In this document: piece after piece, positions 32,503-40,206 of the stretch
Layout of the letters: each line of letters starts with the position of its first letter
Numbering within the stretch: position 1 is the stretch's first letter
Origin: an uncultured Oscillospiraceae bacterium
GTDB lineage: Bacteria > Bacillota > Clostridia > Oscillospirales > Oscillospiraceae
Assembly: GCA_910588105.1 (NCBI GenBank)
Contig: CAJUQD010000007.1
Location: 1-64,000, forward strand
Length of the DNA stretch: 64,000 bases
Direction of reading: 5' to 3'
Made by a program: the position numbers and the translations under genes
Notes under the pieces: model-generated
Told to the model about the DNA's origin: nothing
Databases searched by the model: none
The model's input: the letters and a program-made list of their open reading frames with translations, nothing else

Positions 32503-32760
32503 ATGCTGAAATGGAAAAAGGTGGGGCGCACTGTCCGGGCAGACGGCAGCTGCACCATCACGTATGAGGCCCAGGGCAAGGACACCGTATACACCATCGA
32601 GAGCAGGAAACGGCCCATTAAACATGCGAACAGATCGGGCAGTTGGATGTATACGTCCTATTTCCTGATCGCCGGGGTACAGGAACAGGAATTTCACCGG
32701 CTCCAGGACGCAAAGAGAGCGGCGGAGGAGATGGAGGAGTCGTCAGGTAAAGGTGCATAA
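32503..32760 (+). CDS. Hypothetical phage protein
   Basis: 85 residues; ATG after AGGAGTGAATAAAA. A beta-rich N-terminus (KKVGRTVRADGSCTITYEAQ) and a helical Glu-rich end. No family recognised. Two bases separate its stop from the next gene. Confidence 0.55.
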   Translation: MLKWKKVGRTVRADGSCTITYEAQGKDTVYTIESRKRPIKHANRSGSWMYTSYFLIAGVQEQEFHRLQDAKRAAEEMEESSGKGA

Positions 32761-32762
32761 GT

Positions 32763-33110
32763 ATGTTTTTTATGTTCGATGACGAACCACCGTCCGCCTT
32801 GCCCATTGATTTTTTGGCACTCCCTGGCTTTGCCGAGGCAAAGAGGCACCTGGAGGAGACGGGCCATCCATCCACATGGATTACGGAACTGGTTGACACC
32901 TCGGATAAGCACGCCACCTACCTCAAGGATGGCCGCCCGTGGTACAGGAGCCAATGTCCAAACTATGAAGGGTACTGGCTGGAAGGGTGTACGGGATCAG
33001 TTCAGTGCGGTTCCTATGGGGGATTGCTGCCGGGCTTGATGTGGGACACAACCTGCAAGGGCGGATTTGAGCAATGTCCATTTTGTACGAAGGGAGAACT
33101 ACATGAGTAA
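32763..33110 (+). CDS. Hypothetical protein with C-terminal CPFC zinc element
   Basis: 115 residues. Acidic N-terminus, then a Trp/Tyr-rich middle with Cys (QCPNYEGYWLEGC) and a Cys pair near the end (EQCPFCTKG). The spacing suggests a zinc ribbon but is not a standard Lar pattern. ATG after AAAGGTGCATAAGT. Overlaps the next gene by 8 bp. Confidence 0.55.
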   Translation: MFFMFDDEPPSALPIDFLALPGFAEAKRHLEETGHPSTWITELVDTSDKHATYLKDGRPWYRSQCPNYEGYWLEGCTGSVQCGSYGGLLPGLMWDTTCKGGFEQCPFCTKGELHE

Positions 33111-33321
33111 AAAGTACATAGATAGCCGCGGCTGGAAGTACCAGGTCATGAGCGGCCTCGGCGAGGGTGCTTTCAAGGCCCGGTACCAGCGACCGGAGAA
33201 ACATGGCGATGTTGGCTGGAAGGGGCTGGCCACCGTCCCATGGCGCGGAAGCCGTGAGGAAGCCCAGACCGACCTTGACCAGCTGGCCGAGAAGAAGGGG
33301 TGGTCAGAGTGGAACGGCTGA
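33103..33321 (+). CDS. Hypothetical phage protein
   Basis: 72 residues; ATG after GAAGGGAGAACTAC. It begins MSKKYIDSRGWKYQVM; compact, basic and beta-rich, ending EKKGWSEWNG. No motifs recognised. Overlaps the next start. Confidence 0.55.
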   Translation: MSKKYIDSRGWKYQVMSGLGEGAFKARYQRPEKHGDVGWKGLATVPWRGSREEAQTDLDQLAEKKGWSEWNG

Positions 33322-33992
33322 CTGCAACGAAGAATGGTGTGACCGTTTATGTTGGACCTGGGTGTGAGTACGACATCGGGATGATTCCTGCGGAGTTGGG
33401 TGCCGAGCATATTCGGCAGGTGCTGACCCGTCTGGCCGTCTATGAGGACATCGGCCTGATGCCGGAGGAAATCATAGGGCTGTGCAGTATGGATCGCCGA
33501 GCGAAGATGGCGGAACTGCTGCGAATGGAGGAGAGCAAACCGTTGACCTCCGATGAGTTGCTGAAGATGGATGGGACACCGGTGTGGATCACCAAAATGG
33601 ACGGAAGTGGTGGCGTATGGATGCTGGTTGATGCAGAATACAAGCTTTGCCGCGAGGCCCATGGTGAAATGGCGGTGTTTGAGAACTGCGGCAAAACCTG
33701 GACGGCTCGCCGCCACAAGATGGAGCCGGACGAGATCCGCAGCCTCCTTCAGACTGACGCCGGTGGGTTCCACAAAAAGCTTCCCTGCAAAGAGGGTGAT
33801 CCGGTTTGGTGGATCAATGCAGCCTGGCTGCCGGGGAATGGGCCGATGTTCTACAAGATAGACTCTGGCAAGTTCCGGTATGCAATGCTGGACTGGCAGA
33901 ATCCGGTTTATACTTCTCAGGCAGCAGCAGAGGCGGCCTTGGCGGAGATGGCAAAGGAGGGAACGACCAGTGAGAAAAGCCATAGCGATTGA
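33309..33992 (+). CDS. Hypothetical phage protein
   Basis: 227 residues; I chose the GTG at 33309 (MERLTATKNGV). The N-terminal unit (VYVGPGCEYDIGMIPAELG ... LAVYEDIGLMPEEI) is a recurrent small domain in Clostridial phage proteins. A second unit begins LTSDELLKMDGTPVWI and is shared with the next gene's C-terminal part. C-terminus Ala-rich. Function unknown. Confidence 0.6.
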   Translation: MERLTATKNGVTVYVGPGCEYDIGMIPAELGAEHIRQVLTRLAVYEDIGLMPEEIIGLCSMDRRAKMAELLRMEESKPLTSDELLKMDGTPVWITKMDGSGGVWMLVDAEYKLCREAHGEMAVFENCGKTWTARRHKMEPDEIRSLLQTDAGGFHKKLPCKEGDPVWWINAAWLPGNGPMFYKIDSGKFRYAMLDWQNPVYTSQAAAEAALAEMAKEGTTSEKSHSD

Positions 33993-34767
33993 CTTCGACG
34001 GGTGCCTCTGCACCGATGCCTTCCCGGCCATCGGTGAACCGAACTGGCCCGTCATTAAAAGGGCCCAGGCGGAGCAGAGGGCCGGAGCGGGTCTGATTCT
34101 ATGGACTTGCCGGGAGGATCAGCTTCTCCTGGATGCCATCGCCGCTTGCGAGGGCTGGGGCCTGGCCTTCGACAGCATCAACGAGAGTTTGCCCGACTGG
34201 ATTGAGGCGTTCGGCACCCAGCCCAGAAAGGTCGGCGCCTCGGAATATTGGGATGATAAGGCGGCGAGTATTCCCGTTACAGATCGCTTTTTTGTAGGCG
34301 GCGCCGGTGATGATTCCATCGAACTGCTTGAACCAAATTTGGGGCATAAGCACATGGAATTGAAGCCGTGTCCTTTCTGCGGGAGCACCCGTATATTCTA
34401 TGAGCGGTATGAAGGCCCAGCTGGGGAACGGTGGCGCTGTTGGTGCGCCAAATGTCTCGCTGGAATCGACCCTGGAACAGCACAAGCAGCGGGGCAGGTT
34501 CGGGAGATGTGGAACCGCCGACCTGACCTGCCCAACGCTCCGCTGACTCTGGAAGAGCTGCGGGAGATGGACGGCGAGCCGGTGTTCATAAAATGCCTGT
34601 TCAATGACGAACTGTCTTCGTATGTTGTTGTCGATAAACGCAGAGACAGTGCTGGAATTTTCACAAGACTGTTTTATGCCAGTTTTGACTACTATGGGGA
34701 CGAATGGCTGGCCTACCGCCGCAAGCCGGAGGAGGGAAAAAATGACCAAACTGTACGACATCACTAA
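33970..34767 (+). CDS. HAD-like/Lar zinc-ribbon fusion protein
   Basis: 265 residues; GTG inside the previous gene's end. Domain 1 (about 1-110) is HAD-like: AIAIDFDGCLC with the nucleophile Asp, ILWTCRE, and WDDKAASIP near its end. Domain 2 (about 125-185) is Lar-like: LKPCPFCGSTR, WRCWCAKC, VREMWNRRPD. Domain 3 begins LTLEELREMDGEPVFI, the same short domain found in the preceding protein. The fusion is unusual; its substrate is unknown. Overlaps the next gene by 26 bp. Confidence 0.7.
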   Translation: MRKAIAIDFDGCLCTDAFPAIGEPNWPVIKRAQAEQRAGAGLILWTCREDQLLLDAIAACEGWGLAFDSINESLPDWIEAFGTQPRKVGASEYWDDKAASIPVTDRFFVGGAGDDSIELLEPNLGHKHMELKPCPFCGSTRIFYERYEGPAGERWRCWCAKCLAGIDPGTAQAAGQVREMWNRRPDLPNAPLTLEELREMDGEPVFIKCLFNDELSSYVVVDKRRDSAGIFTRLFYASFDYYGDEWLAYRRKPEEGKNDQTVRHH

Positions 34768-35152
34768 CTGGCCCAAGCTGGGGCTTGATGAAACGAAATA
34801 TCCGCTCATCGGAACTATAGATGCAACCCCCAGAATTGGGAGGGTGCTGGATGTTGCCGGTCAGCAGTTCGGGGTTGGCATCCTGGACCGCAAGGATAGG
34901 TATGCCGGCGTCCGCCCTCTCACTGCCAAGCTGGTCAAGTCCCCGGAGACGAGAGAGTTTGATCCGAATATCATCTGCCCCTACTGCGGGAACATCGACC
35001 GGGACTCCTTTGAGCGCAGCGATGAGGACACAACGGAATGCCAGGTGTGTGGCGGGACTATCCACTATCAGCGCATCGTCACTGTCGAGTACACAACTGA
35101 GCCCGTGAAGCCCCCAAAGCCAATCCGGGCGCATTGGGTGCCGGAAGCCTGA
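34742..35152 (+). CDS. Zinc-ribbon hypothetical protein
   Basis: 136 residues; ATG after GGAGGGAAAAA. A beta-rich N-terminal domain (GTIDATPRIGRVLDV ...) is followed by a zinc ribbon (IICPYCGNIDRD, ECQVCGGTIHY) and a short Pro/Lys end. No family recognised. Confidence 0.6.
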   Translation: MTKLYDITNWPKLGLDETKYPLIGTIDATPRIGRVLDVAGQQFGVGILDRKDRYAGVRPLTAKLVKSPETREFDPNIICPYCGNIDRDSFERSDEDTTECQVCGGTIHYQRIVTVEYTTEPVKPPKPIRAHWVPEA

Positions 35153-35236
35153 TAAATCGCCGTGTTGGTGGGGCTGTCGGCGGCGTTGACGGCCCAGGTG
35201 ATGCGGCTGGGGAATGACCCAACCCCCAGCCGCAGA

Positions 35237-35263
35237 AGCCCACGCAGGCCGCCTGCGTGGGCT
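35237..35263 (+). other. Strong 13-bp hairpin before the 35309 gene
   Basis: AGCCCACGCAGGC and GCCTGCGTGGGCT form a perfect stem around one base. There is no T-run. The 150-bp gap has no other feature apart from a weak in-frame extension of the next gene. May stabilise or process the operon transcript. Confidence 0.55.
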
Positions 35264-35308
35264 GTCAGGGGCAAGAGACAAAACTGTTTCAAGGAGATGT
35301 TTGCGGCT

Positions 35309-35677
35309 ATGACAATTAAGGGCTTCGTACCTGGACAGACCGTCTATATCCTCGGAGACGGGAGTCATCAAAGAGACAGGTTCCTTACGACGGTGGCGGA
35401 GGTCGTAAAAGTAGGCAGGAAATATGTCACCGTGAGCGGAAGCTGGGGTATGCAATTCAAAGAGACATCTGAGAGTAGACCCTACCTCGTTGAGCATACG
35501 GAGTATGGCGCACATCGGCTTCTTTTCCCGTCAAGCGAGGCTGTGGACGAGTACCGAGAACGCGAGGAACTGAAAGTGTGGGTGCGGACGGCGGCAGGCT
35601 GGGACAAGATCGACCGTTACACCCTCGCCCAGCTCCGGGAGGTAAAAAAGATTCTGGAGGGAGGGGAGAACGCGTGA
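35309..35677 (+). CDS. Hypothetical phage protein
   Basis: 122 residues; ATG at 35309 chosen, with AAGGAG 12 bases upstream; an ATG four codons earlier is possible. A beta-rich domain (GQTVYILGDGSHQRDRF ... YVTVSGSWGMQF) with a helical C-terminus. No family recognised. Overlaps the ASCH gene by 4 bp. Confidence 0.55.
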   Translation: MTIKGFVPGQTVYILGDGSHQRDRFLTTVAEVVKVGRKYVTVSGSWGMQFKETSESRPYLVEHTEYGAHRLLFPSSEAVDEYREREELKVWVRTAAGWDKIDRYTLAQLREVKKILEGGENA

Positions 35678-36114
35678 AAGCATTGACTGTGTGGCAGCCC
35701 TGGGCTACCCTGCTGGCGTCTGGCCGGAAGAAGTACGAAACCCGCAGCTGGGCCACCTCCTATCGCGGTCCCATCGCTATCCATGCGGCTAAGCGGCCGG
35801 TGCGTCAGACCATCGACGCGCTGGTCGCTGACCGCGGGGACGGGTGGACCACGCTGGACTATTTCGATAGCCTGTTCACGCGGCCTGGGGAACTGGACCA
35901 TCTGCCTACCGGGGCTGTCGTTGGAACGGCGCTCCTGACCCGCTGCAACCTTATCACAGAGGAGTTCGTGGCAAAGCTCACGCCCATGGAGCGTGCCCTG
36001 GGTGACTTCACCCTGGGGCGGTACGCCTGGGAGTTTCACGGGAGGGTCGCCGCCGACCCGTCGGTACCGGCGAAGGGAATGCAGGGGCTCTGGGAATGGA
36101 GGGGTAGCCTATGA
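35674..36114 (+). CDS. ASCH-domain protein
   Basis: 146 residues; GTG in a GTGA overlap, site GGAGGGGAGAAC. MKALTVWQPWATLLASGRK, YETRSWATSYRGPIAIHA and the closing GLWEW element are the ASCH pattern. ASCH domains resemble PUA and bind RNA or modified nucleotides; some members hydrolyse acetylated cytidine. Role here unknown. Overlaps the next gene by 4 bp. Confidence 0.85.
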   Translation: MKALTVWQPWATLLASGRKKYETRSWATSYRGPIAIHAAKRPVRQTIDALVADRGDGWTTLDYFDSLFTRPGELDHLPTGAVVGTALLTRCNLITEEFVAKLTPMERALGDFTLGRYAWEFHGRVAADPSVPAKGMQGLWEWRGSL

Positions 36115-36290
36115 AGCCGAAATGCCCCTATTGCGCCCACGATATGACGCTGCTGACCTTATCGCCTCAGTTCCCGCCTGATCTGACGCATCGGTACATC
36201 TGCCTCCACTGTGGCGCGGAGGCTCCGAAAGGGGCCGGTGAGCTGGACGCATATAACAAAGCGATAATACGGGAGGAAACGCTATGCTGA
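36111..36290 (+). CDS. Short Lar-like zinc-ribbon protein (59 aa)
   Basis: MKPKCPYCAHDM and YICLHCGAEAP, followed by a helix (LDAYNKAII), give a minimal Lar-like ribbon. ATG overlaps the ASCH stop; GGAATGGAGGGGTAG precedes it. Overlaps the next gene by 7 bp. Confidence 0.65.
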   Translation: MKPKCPYCAHDMTLLTLSPQFPPDLTHRYICLHCGAEAPKGAGELDAYNKAIIREETLC

Positions 36291-36580
36291 TTATGAGCCA
36301 AAACAGGAAGTGCCTGTTCAACCTGGAGAAGGCCGGGACTTTGTTCCTGTCCTCCTATTATGGGGATTACGAGGAGGGGAAGCCTGTCAAGGTCCTGGCC
36401 TCCTTTCCCCTGGCAGAGGATGTCACCGAGAACCTGGGCGAGTATGAGAGCGAGGCCAGGGCCATGGAGGTGCTGGAGGATATTGCGTCGCAGTATAAGC
36501 ACCACACAAGGACCAGCCAGAGGAACGCCCTGGTGTTTGCCTTCGCCCCGCCGAAGGTTTACAAAATGCCGGAAAAATAA
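36284..36580 (+). CDS. Hypothetical phage protein
   Basis: 98 residues; ATG after GGGAGGAAACGC. MLIMSQNRKCLFNLEKAG is a recurrent phage start pattern; the middle is acidic and the end basic. Function unknown. Confidence 0.6.
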   Translation: MLIMSQNRKCLFNLEKAGTLFLSSYYGDYEEGKPVKVLASFPLAEDVTENLGEYESEARAMEVLEDIASQYKHHTRTSQRNALVFAFAPPKVYKMPEK

Positions 36581-36593
36581 GGGAGGGTTGAAC

Positions 36594-36893
36594 ATGAGCA
36601 AAGCAGCATGGACGGCATGGGCCGTCAAAAACAGCATTGTGGTGATATGTTTCACCGCCCTGGCGGTTCATTTTAACCACTGGTGGATCGTTCTATTTGC
36701 TTGCCTGCTGACTTCATCGCTGGCACCAAAGTGGATTCCGAGACGCATCTGCGATGGCTGCGGCAAAACAATCTATGCGGAGGATATGGACATTGGCTCG
36801 GCGATGAGGAAAGCCGGGTGGGTCCGCAGGAAGAACGGCGACAAGTGGGAGGACTTTTGCCCGGATTGCCAGAGAGGCGAGGGCCATGTATAA
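36594..36893 (+). CDS. Small membrane protein with zinc ribbon
   Basis: 99 residues; ATG after GGGAGGGTTGAAC. One or two hydrophobic segments (about 13-45), then a CxxC pair (RRICDGCGKT) and a second (FCPDCQRG) in the C-terminal, probably cytoplasmic part. A membrane-tethered zinc ribbon is unusual in this operon. Function unknown. Confidence 0.6.
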   Translation: MSKAAWTAWAVKNSIVVICFTALAVHFNHWWIVLFACLLTSSLAPKWIPRRICDGCGKTIYAEDMDIGSAMRKAGWVRRKNGDKWEDFCPDCQRGEGHV

Positions 36894-36990
36894 GCAGAGG
36901 CACCCATACATTGCCCAGGTGTTCTATATTCTGAAGGACCGAGCCACCAAGTACAAGGGTCTCCTTCGGGGGCCTTTGAATAAACAATGA
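36886..36990 (+). CDS. Possible 34-aa basic protein
   Basis: An ATG within the preceding gene's 3' end (8-bp overlap) with GAGAGGCGAGGGCC upstream. It encodes MYKQRHPYIAQVFYILKD and a basic end. The tight coupling and ribosome site support it; the length is marginal. Confidence 0.4.
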   Translation: MYKQRHPYIAQVFYILKDRATKYKGLLRGPLNKQ

Positions 36991-37004
36991 AAGGACAGAA
37001 AACC

Positions 37005-37514
37005 ATGAAACAGTACATCGGAACCAAGATCGTCGAGGCAGAGCCTGCCACCCTCTATGAACTGAAAGAGGGCGGCCACTTCATGAAGAAGGCCAGCGAG
37101 GAGTGGACCGAGGAGAACGCCCGCATTCCCGATCTGGCCAGCTCCACGCGGGAGGGCTACGCTGTCCGCTACGCCGATGGCTACGAGAGCTGGTCGCCCA
37201 AGGACGTCTTCGAGCGGGCCTATCTCCCCATCGAGGTGAACGAGAATCTGAAGCCCGACCAGCCCAGCGTCAGCCAGAAGATGGTGGACGACTTCATCAC
37301 CGAAGTCCATGTCACCACCCTGGGGGAGAAGACCGCCGTCGTCCGGGCCGTCCTGGTGAACGGCTTTGAGATTGTGGACGCTTCCTCTTTCGTCAGCCCT
37401 GAGAACTACAGTGAGGAACTGGGCAAAAAGATCTGCCTGGAGCGCATCAAGAACAAGGTCTGGATGCTGCTCGGCTTCCTCCTTCAGACTGGTGTGTCCG
37501 GGGTGAAAAAGTGA
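37005..37514 (+). CDS. Phage Gp49/66-like protein
   Basis: 169 residues from the second in-frame ATG (37005); an ATG at 36987 is also possible. The N-terminal part has MKQYIGTKIVEAEPAT and GYAVRYADGYESWSPKDVFE. The C-terminal domain (about 85-165: SQKMVDDFITEVHVTTLGEK, VVRAVLVNGFEIVDASSFV, KNKVWMLLGFLLQTG) matches the Gp49/66 family of phage proteins of unknown function. Confidence 0.75.
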   Translation: MKQYIGTKIVEAEPATLYELKEGGHFMKKASEEWTEENARIPDLASSTREGYAVRYADGYESWSPKDVFERAYLPIEVNENLKPDQPSVSQKMVDDFITEVHVTTLGEKTAVVRAVLVNGFEIVDASSFVSPENYSEELGKKICLERIKNKVWMLLGFLLQTGVSGVKK

Positions 37515-37523
37515 GGGCAATGT

Positions 37524-37715
37524 GTGAGCAGAAGGAGCGGAGTTGGCTGGGGCGGGATGCAGTCCGCCGGTGTGCATCCGTCCATCTACTGCCCGGTCTG
37601 CAGGAAACCCGCAGTTAGGTATGAGCCGGGGGTCGGCTGGATGCACTTCACGAAAACAGGCTCAGTTTGGCATAAAGAGAAGCTAGGTCAAAATCCCAAA
37701 CGTCTGGGATTTTGA
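37524..37715 (+). CDS. Zinc-ribbon-like hypothetical protein
   Basis: 63 residues; GTG start, with an ATG at 37557 as alternative. YCPVCRKPAVRYEPGV and a later His/Lys stretch suggest half a zinc ribbon. The last 9 codons overlap the palindrome at 37689, a candidate operator for the next gene. Real but weakly supported. Confidence 0.45.
   Translation: MSRRSGVGWGGMQSAGVHPSIYCPVCRKPAVRYEPGVGWMHFTKTGSVWHKEKLGQNPKRLGF
37689..37714. promoter_or_regulatory. Palindrome CAAAATCCCAAACG/TCTGGGATTTTG
   Basis: Perfect 10-bp arms CAAAATCCCA and TGGGATTTTG around a 6-base centre. The core is shared with the palindrome at 30028. It lies 30 bp upstream of the late regulator gene and may be its operator. 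Confidence 0.55.
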
Positions 37716-37745
37716 AGCAATACATAACACGGAGGGGCTGGTGGC

Positions 37746-38144
37746 ATGACGCTGCAGGAACTATCGAAATACTACAAGCTACACGAGCGGTTGGAGCGGA
37801 ACCGGGAAATGCTCTCCTCCCTGTACGTAGCGGCAGGGCCAGGGGCGCAGGTGATCACCGAAATGCCCCATGCGCCAGGGGTGTCGGATAAGGTGGGCGA
37901 TCTGGCCGCTGAACTCTGGGATCTGCAAAGCAAGATCGATTACCTCGAACAAAGGTGCGCCGAGGAAAAGAAGAAACTGGAGAAGTACATCGGTGGCATC
38001 AAGGATGACCAGACACGCATGATCTTCCGCCTGCGGTTCATCCACTGCATGACCTGGCCCCAGGTGGCCGAGACCATCGGTGGCCGGAACACTGCCAACA
38101 GCGTCAAGCTAATCTGCCATAGGTACTTGAAGCCCAAAAGTTGA
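37746..38144 (+). CDS. DUF1492/ArpU-like late transcription regulator
   Basis: 132 residues; ATG after GGAGGGGCTGGTGGC. An N-terminal coiled coil (about 5-85), then a sigma region 4-like C-terminus: GIKDDQTRMIFRLRFIHCMT, WPQVAETIGGRNTANSVKL and CHRYLK. DUF1492 and ArpU/RinA-type proteins sit just before the packaging genes and are thought to activate the late operon. The phased GAAAC repeats right after its stop are a natural binding candidate. Confidence 0.82.
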   Translation: MTLQELSKYYKLHERLERNREMLSSLYVAAGPGAQVITEMPHAPGVSDKVGDLAAELWDLQSKIDYLEQRCAEEKKKLEKYIGGIKDDQTRMIFRLRFIHCMTWPQVAETIGGRNTANSVKLICHRYLKPKS

Positions 38145-38197
38145 AACGGCGTGAAACGGTGTGAAACTTGACGAAACGCCCCGCTCCGTGGTATGGT
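38141..38197 (+). promoter_or_regulatory. Late promoter with four 10-bp-phased GAAAC repeats
   Basis: GAAAC occurs at 38143, 38153, 38163 and 38173, exactly 10 bp apart, mostly within (G/T)TGAAACGG(C/T). TTGACG (38168-38173) overlaps the array and is 18 bp from TATGGT (38192-38197). One-turn phasing puts all copies on one face of the helix, as expected for activator sites beside RNA polymerase. Confidence 0.65.
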
Positions 38198-38224
38198 AGG
38201 CTTGCATAAATCCTAAATCAGCCA

Positions 38225-38259
38225 GGCGGCTCTCCTCCGGGAGGGCCGCCATCCTTTTT
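38225..38259 (+). terminator. Terminator-like hairpin in the late-operon leader
   Basis: GGCGGCTCTCC pairs with GGAGGGCCGCC (one mismatch) and is followed by ATCCTTTTT. It lies about 30 bp past the -10 of the late promoter and 115 bp before the first late gene, so late transcription must pass it. This implies attenuation or antitermination, or a second start downstream. Confidence 0.65.
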
Positions 38260-38372
38260 GAAGGGAGGTTTTTGGCTCCGCGCTTTCTCTCCTTTGCGCG
38301 TGGTCTTGCATCGGGTACGGCGACCGCCAGCGTCGTTACAGCGGTGACAGACGACAAAAGGAGGTCTTCGCA

Positions 38373-38624
38373 ATGGAAATTGTGAAGATGAAATTATCGG
38401 AACTGAATCCGGCGGAGTACAACCCCCGGAAGGCTCTCAAGCCGGGAGATCCAGCCTACGAGAAGCTGAAGGCGTCCATCCTCTCCTTTGGGAATGTGGA
38501 GCCCATCGTGTGGAACCGTAGCACGGGGAACGTGATCGGCGGCCACCAGCGGCTCCGCGTCCTCCGGGACGGGGAACGCATCCCCTACGTAGACCTGGTC
38601 AAAGAGGTCGGCGCCCGTGGATAG
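38373..38624 (+). CDS. ParB N-terminal domain stub
   Basis: 83 residues; ATG after AAAGGAGGTCTTCGCA. MEIVKMKLSELNPAEYNPRK, the KLKASILSFGNVEPIVWN segment and GNVIGGHQRLRVLRDG are the ParB/Srx fold. Related phage proteins continue with further domains; here the frame stops soon after the fold and overlaps the next methylase by 8 bp. It may be a remnant whose C-terminus was replaced when the methylase gene was acquired. Confidence 0.75.
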   Translation: MEIVKMKLSELNPAEYNPRKALKPGDPAYEKLKASILSFGNVEPIVWNRSTGNVIGGHQRLRVLRDGERIPYVDLVKEVGARG

Positions 38625-40203
38625 GTTAAAGCTGGGGAGCCTGTTTGACGGCTCCGGGGGCTTTCCCCTGGGTGGCCTGCTGGCCGGGATCACTCCTGTG
38701 TGGGCCTCGGAAATCGAGCCTTTCCCCATCCGGGTGACCACAAAACGGCTGCCGGGGATGCGGCACCTAGGGGACGTGTCCTCCATTAACGGTGCGGACA
38801 TCGAGCCGGTGGACATCATCACCTTCGGCTCACCCTGTACCGACATGAGCATCGCCGGCAAGCGGGCCGGTCTGGAGGGGGCGCAGTCCTCCCTTTTTTA
38901 CCAGGCTATTCGCATCATCAAGGAAATGAGGTGTGCAACCAATGAACAATATCCGCGCTGGGTCTGCTGGGAGAACGTTGTCGGGGCCTTCAGCTCAAAC
39001 CAAGGCTTCGACTTTAAGGCGGTCCTCGATGCGGTCATCGGCATCGCAGAGCCGGGGGCCTCGGTGCCTATGCCTGAGAAAAACCGATGGCCCTACGCCG
39101 ACGTTTACATGGGAGACGGATGGAGTGTTGCGTACCGCACTTTCGACGCTCAACATTGGGGAGTTCCCCAGCGAAGGCGCCGCTGTTACCTTGTCGGAGA
39201 TCTTACAGGCCGATGCGCCGGACGGGTACTCTTTGAGTCCGAGGGCTTGTCGGGGTATTCTGCGGCGGGCTTCCGCGCGTGGCAAAGAGCTGCCCGATAT
39301 CCTTCGGCAGGCGCTGGAGCAGCAGGCCGGATCTGTTTGAATGACCAGGGCGGGAGCCGCATGGACGTTTCGAAGGAGGTGGCAAGCACCCTCCGGGCGG
39401 AGAGCCACGGACACCCGCCCTATGTGATGGCTGCCGGCTTCTGCACGGAGCATTCCGCCGCAAGCCGGTCTATTGGCTATGGTGAGGAGTGCTCCCCTAC
39501 GCTCCGGGCCGGGGTGGTCCCTGCTGCGGTGTATGAGAACCATAGCCAGGACACCAGATACACCGGGCCGCTGGATACGGCTCCTACGGTCAGCTCCACC
39601 TACGGCACCGGCGGCAACAACCAGCCCTTTGTGGTGGGCCTGCGCACATACGATGTTCGCTTTACCTCGGAGGGCACAATAAATGCCCGACAGAATGTCT
39701 ATGAAACGGACACCGCCCGCACCATCGACACCGGGGGCAATCCCCCCGACTCCAACCTGGGCGGCGTGGCGGTGGTGGCAGACCCTACGGCCTACGCCAT
39801 GACCATGTGCGGTTTCCCCCAGGTCAGCAGGGAGCAGGCCCCTACGTTGCTGGCGCGGGATTTCAAAGACCCGACAGCGGTTAACCGGGGCTACACCGTA
39901 AGAAGGTTAACCCCCACAGAATGTGCAAGGTTGCAGGGGTTCCCGGATTGGTGGTGCGCCGGTCTGGAAACGGAGCGACCCACCGAGGCCGACATCGCTT
40001 TCTGGGCAGAGGTCTGGGAGACACACCGCAGGATTACTGGGACGGCTACCAAGCCCAAGACCAGGAACCAGATTATCAGCTGGCTGCAGTCCCCGCACTC
40101 GGATTCTGCCGAGTACAAAATGTGGGGGAACGGGGTCGCACTGCCCAATGTGTTCTTTGTCCTCGCCGGCATTGTGTGGTCTACACAAGTCTGGCCCGGA
40201 TAA
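38617..40203 (+). CDS. C5-cytosine DNA methyltransferase
   Basis: 528 residues; starts inside the ParB frame. Motif I is LGSLFDGSGGFPLGG, motif IV PCTDMS with catalytic Cys74, motif VI ENVVGA, motif VIII VPQRRRRCYLVGD, motif IX region VRRLTPTECARLQGFPDWW, and motif X MWGNGVALP. A large target-recognition region (about 215-430) lies between VIII and IX. A solitary phage methylase, probably for self-protection against restriction. Confidence 0.9.
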   Translation: MDRLKLGSLFDGSGGFPLGGLLAGITPVWASEIEPFPIRVTTKRLPGMRHLGDVSSINGADIEPVDIITFGSPCTDMSIAGKRAGLEGAQSSLFYQAIRIIKEMRCATNEQYPRWVCWENVVGAFSSNQGFDFKAVLDAVIGIAEPGASVPMPEKNRWPYADVYMGDGWSVAYRTFDAQHWGVPQRRRRCYLVGDLTGRCAGRVLFESEGLSGYSAAGFRAWQRAARYPSAGAGAAGRICLNDQGGSRMDVSKEVASTLRAESHGHPPYVMAAGFCTEHSAASRSIGYGEECSPTLRAGVVPAAVYENHSQDTRYTGPLDTAPTVSSTYGTGGNNQPFVVGLRTYDVRFTSEGTINARQNVYETDTARTIDTGGNPPDSNLGGVAVVADPTAYAMTMCGFPQVSREQAPTLLARDFKDPTAVNRGYTVRRLTPTECARLQGFPDWWCAGLETERPTEADIAFWAEVWETHRRITGTATKPKTRNQIISWLQSPHSDSAEYKMWGNGVALPNVFFVLAGIVWSTQVWPG

Positions 40204-40206
40204 TTT

